Program-made: the position numbers and the translations under genes | Shown: piece after piece, positions 62,001 to 64,000 of the stretch | How positions within the stretch are numbered: position 1 is the first letter of the stretch | Layout: each line of letters begins with the position of its first letter | Assembly (NCBI GenBank): GCA_044353165.1 | Contig: JBILCM010000001.1 | Span: 1-64,000 of the forward strand | Reading direction: 5' to 3' | From: JBILCM01 sp044353165 | GTDB lineage: Bacteria; Bacillota; Bacilli; Paenibacillales; YIM-B00363 | DNA length: 64,000 nucleotides | Notes under the pieces: model-generated | Seen by the model: the letters and a program-made list of their open reading frames with translations, nothing else | Database searches by the model: none | Told to the model about the DNA's origin: nothing

Positions 62001-62023
62001 AGAAATTGCTTAAAAACAATGTT

Positions 62024-62848
62024 CTATAAAACTATGAGATCTCGGATCGCATCAATACGTTCCCAGCGTGTGACTCCCTTATCTGCAATAATGGATACAG
62101 GAACGCAGCAACCTCGATTACTCAATATCCCAAGCATGCTTCGAAACTCTTCGGCATCTATTGAACCGTCGGGACGTTCGATAGGCTTAGCGTGAACCGA
62201 ATGAGCGAAAGATGCACCATAGGCAATCCCGTCCGATTTCTCTTCAACAAGAAAATTCCCAAAATCGATAATCGTCGGAACCGTACCGTTAAGTTTTTGG
62301 ACAATCTCGGTCCAGCTGCTTACCGTTGACGTCAATTGCCGGAAGTTCTCAGTCACAATACGAACCCCTAACTGGGCGCCATATGCTGCAAGCTGCTCGA
62401 GCGCCTCACAGCTTCTTACGATCGCAGCTGCTTCTCCCGCTCGTTGCTCGCCGGCAACTACGCGAACCGCAGTTGCGCCGGCTTTGGCCGCTACGTCGAC
62501 CCATCCGCGAATATAAGACAAGTCAGCTTCCCGCCTGATCTCGTCCGGCGAAGAAATATCGCCGTAGTCAACCAGCAAGGTGTGAAATCCAAGCCCCGCC
62601 CGCAAAAATGATTGTTTAAGATGTTCTAGATATTCCTTCTCCACAGAAGGTATCTGAAAGTGGCACACCTCCAGGTATTGCAGTCCATGCCGCCGCGCCT
62701 CCTCAGGTAACGCTGTGAGCTCTATCTCCTGAGGTTGCATTTGTTCCTGAATCTCATGTCGGCCGGCCTCCTGATTCCAGACGGTCCACCGTAACGGTCC
62801 TAGTGATTTGCGCATACTCCAAGTGCTAATCGACAATGGAAAATCCAT
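62024..62848 (-). CDS. Sugar phosphate isomerase/epimerase family protein
   Basis: The 274-aa protein has the AP-endonuclease-2-like TIM-barrel pattern: LEVCHFQIPS, LLVDYGDISSPDEIRREADLSYIRGWVDVAAKAGATAVRVVAG, IVTENFRQL, TIIDFGNF and SVHAKPIE. The E, D, H residues in those last strands would bind the metal. It is a single-gene unit ending in a strong terminator. It presumably isomerises a sugar produced by the neighbouring locus. Confidence 0.85.
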   Translation of the reverse strand: MDFPLSISTWSMRKSLGPLRWTVWNQEAGRHEIQEQMQPQEIELTALPEEARRHGLQYLEVCHFQIPSVEKEYLEHLKQSFLRAGLGFHTLLVDYGDISSPDEIRREADLSYIRGWVDVAAKAGATAVRVVAGEQRAGEAAAIVRSCEALEQLAAYGAQLGVRIVTENFRQLTSTVSSWTEIVQKLNGTVPTIIDFGNFLVEEKSDGIAYGASFAHSVHAKPIERPDGSIDAEEFRSMLGILSNRGCCVPVSIIADKGVTRWERIDAIRDLIVL

Positions 62849-63024
62849 TCATGTATTCCTCCCTTCCTCACTCATTCAATGCACATATTTGTGCTATATG
62901 CTAGATACCACATAAAAATCATCAAATGAAACAAGTATAATTTAACAACAATCCCTATAATTAAGCAAAGGTAAAAACGTACGTTCGAGATCGAAGGATA
63001 TAAGTCTGAGGAGGATCATAGAAA

Positions 63025-64000
63025 ATGAAGCAACATGTAATTCGGACTCGCGAACCGCTGCTTGGTTTAAAACAAGCGCTTGCCAATGGAAAGGTCAAAA
63101 TCGGTGTGCTAGGCGGTTCCATCTCCTCGCCAAGTCAGAACAATAGCGCTTGGCCTGATGCACTTGTTACTTGGCTACTTGAGAAATACCCCCATGTCCG
63201 TTTCTCGGTTGAGAATGCGGCTGCAGGATCAACTGGAAGTCAATATGCCCTTTTTCGCGCACAAGAGGATATTATTGAGCGTGATTGTGATTTGATTTTT
63301 ATTGAATACGCAGTCAATGATTCAATAGTTTCGCCGGAAATAAGAATGCGGACGCGGGAAGGGTTAATTCGCAAGATTAGATCTGCCACGAAAGCTGATA
63401 TTGTCATTGTGTATACATTCATGCAAAACATGTATGATGATATGTTGAATGAGCAGATGCCGCCCTCGATAAAGGAATTTGAGCAATTAGCCGAACATTA
63501 CGGCATAAGCTCTGTCTGGATGGGGTTGCATGCATTGGAGGAAGTTAAACAAGGACGAATGACCTGGGCGCAATGGTTACCAGATGGACTTCACCCACAG
63601 GAAAGGGGAAGTTTGAGTTACGCATAAGCTGTGTGCAAATTCCTGGAATCAGAGTTGGATAACCCCGACGTACAATCCGACAAGAACACGCTTCAGCTTA
63701 TTGAACCACTTGACGCGTCCCACTGGCAGAATAGCTTTATGTTCCCATTCGACGAGATGAAATTGACCGGCCCATGGGTCGCTCGGCGTCGAAGAGACAT
63801 GACTTCTGTTAATCAAGAACTGTTTACATCTGCGCCTGGAGCTAGGCTGTCCTTTGCTTTTGAGGGTAGAGGATTAACGTTAGCATCACTGTTCAGCAAG
63901 ATGTCTGCAGAGTATAGGTATAGGTTAGATCAGGGAGAGTGGATATTTTCAAATCGGGACCGATCCGGTTGGTGTCCCGATCTTTTAGGATATCCACGTC
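63025..64000 (+). pseudogene. SGNH-hydrolase gene with an in-frame ochre stop; runs off the right edge
   Basis: The ATG at 63025 has GAGGAGG upstream. The frame gives 200 residues with SGNH blocks: GGSIS (nucleophile Ser), ENAAAGSTGS, YAVND and DGLHP. At 63625-63627 a TAA follows LSYA, but the same frame continues without another stop to the window edge (AVCKFLESELDNPD and over 100 further residues, rich in beta-sandwich-like patterns). So a two-domain protein is cut at the domain joint by one codon change. The esterase part could still fold. A sequencing error is possible. Confidence 0.75.

Noticed and set aside
62881..62894. GCACA-TATT-TGTGC small palindrome upstream of the sugar isomerase gene as operator
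   Set aside because: Too short to separate from chance and no matching copy was found near related promoters.
63625..63627. Stop codon in the SGNH gene read as programmed recoding
   Set aside because: TAA is not used for selenocysteine or pyrrolysine and no recoding structure was seen; mutation or sequence error is simpler.

Overview
The window looks like a chromosomal segment of a Paenibacillus/Cohnella-type member of the Paenibacillaceae. Supporting signs are strong GGAGG ribosome sites, frequent TTG starts, YesM/YesN two-component pairs, LplB/LplC/LipO-like sugar importers, lone AraC regulators beside small sugar operons, ThuA and Gfo/Idh/MocA enzymes, and a DUF1700/DUF4097/PadR module. 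No rRNA, tRNA, transposase, integrase or CRISPR array was seen. The taxonomic call rests on gene content, not on a marker gene.

Layout. 1-1.5 kb: PadR-HAAS-DUF4097 envelope-stress-type operon (minus strand) with a clear promoter and operator-like repeats. 1.5-3.3 kb: AT-rich island of toxin-antitoxin parts: a broken AbrB antitoxin, a HEPN/MNT pair whose HEPN half is decayed, and an intact AbrB/PIN pair. 3.4-7.3 kb: a sugar epimerase, then a Gfo-ThuA operon divergent from an AraC regulator, bounded by a 19-bp direct repeat. 7.4-17.3 kb: MATE-like protein, then a sugar ABC importer with a cytoplasmic-type sulfatase, a binding protein on a very long Ala-rich stalk, and a YesM/YesN pair. 17.5-20.3 kb: SulP anion transporter and HtrA-type protease. 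20.5-23.7 kb: a TPP-riboswitch-controlled ThiXYZ-like thiamine-precursor importer carrying an extra MTH1187-family gene. 23.8-32.9 kb: a tightly packed nine-gene operon matching the E. coli ynjBCDF/ydjX neighbourhood (ABC importer, CDP-alcohol phosphotransferase, two flavoproteins, TVP38 protein) plus an MFS transporter; its substrate is unknown. 33-35.6 kb: a DUF1800/DUF1501 pair with a Tat signal.

35.7-64 kb is carbohydrate metabolism. It starts with an MBL hydrolase and AraC regulator divergent from an L-arabinose/L-fucose-isomerase-like enzyme and an L-rhamnose-mutarotase-like protein. A second AraC regulator is divergent from a sugar-acid operon (dehydrogenase, enolase-superfamily dehydratase, mannonate-oxidoreductase-like SDR). 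From 62.8 down to 44.4 kb runs a minus-strand locus with sugar isomerase, LipO/LplB/LplC importer, MGH1-like hydrolase, GH2 enzyme, YesM/YesN pair, a second binding protein, a GH31 gene, an SDR and a Gfo oxidoreductase.

Together the genes describe a soil or plant-associated bacterium that imports oligosaccharides, cleaves them inside the cell and oxidises the sugars. Several carbohydrate genes in the right third are broken: a GH5-like tail, a GH31 gene with a frameshift and an apparent internal deletion, and an SGNH hydrolase with an in-frame ochre stop. This suggests recent decay of part of that locus.
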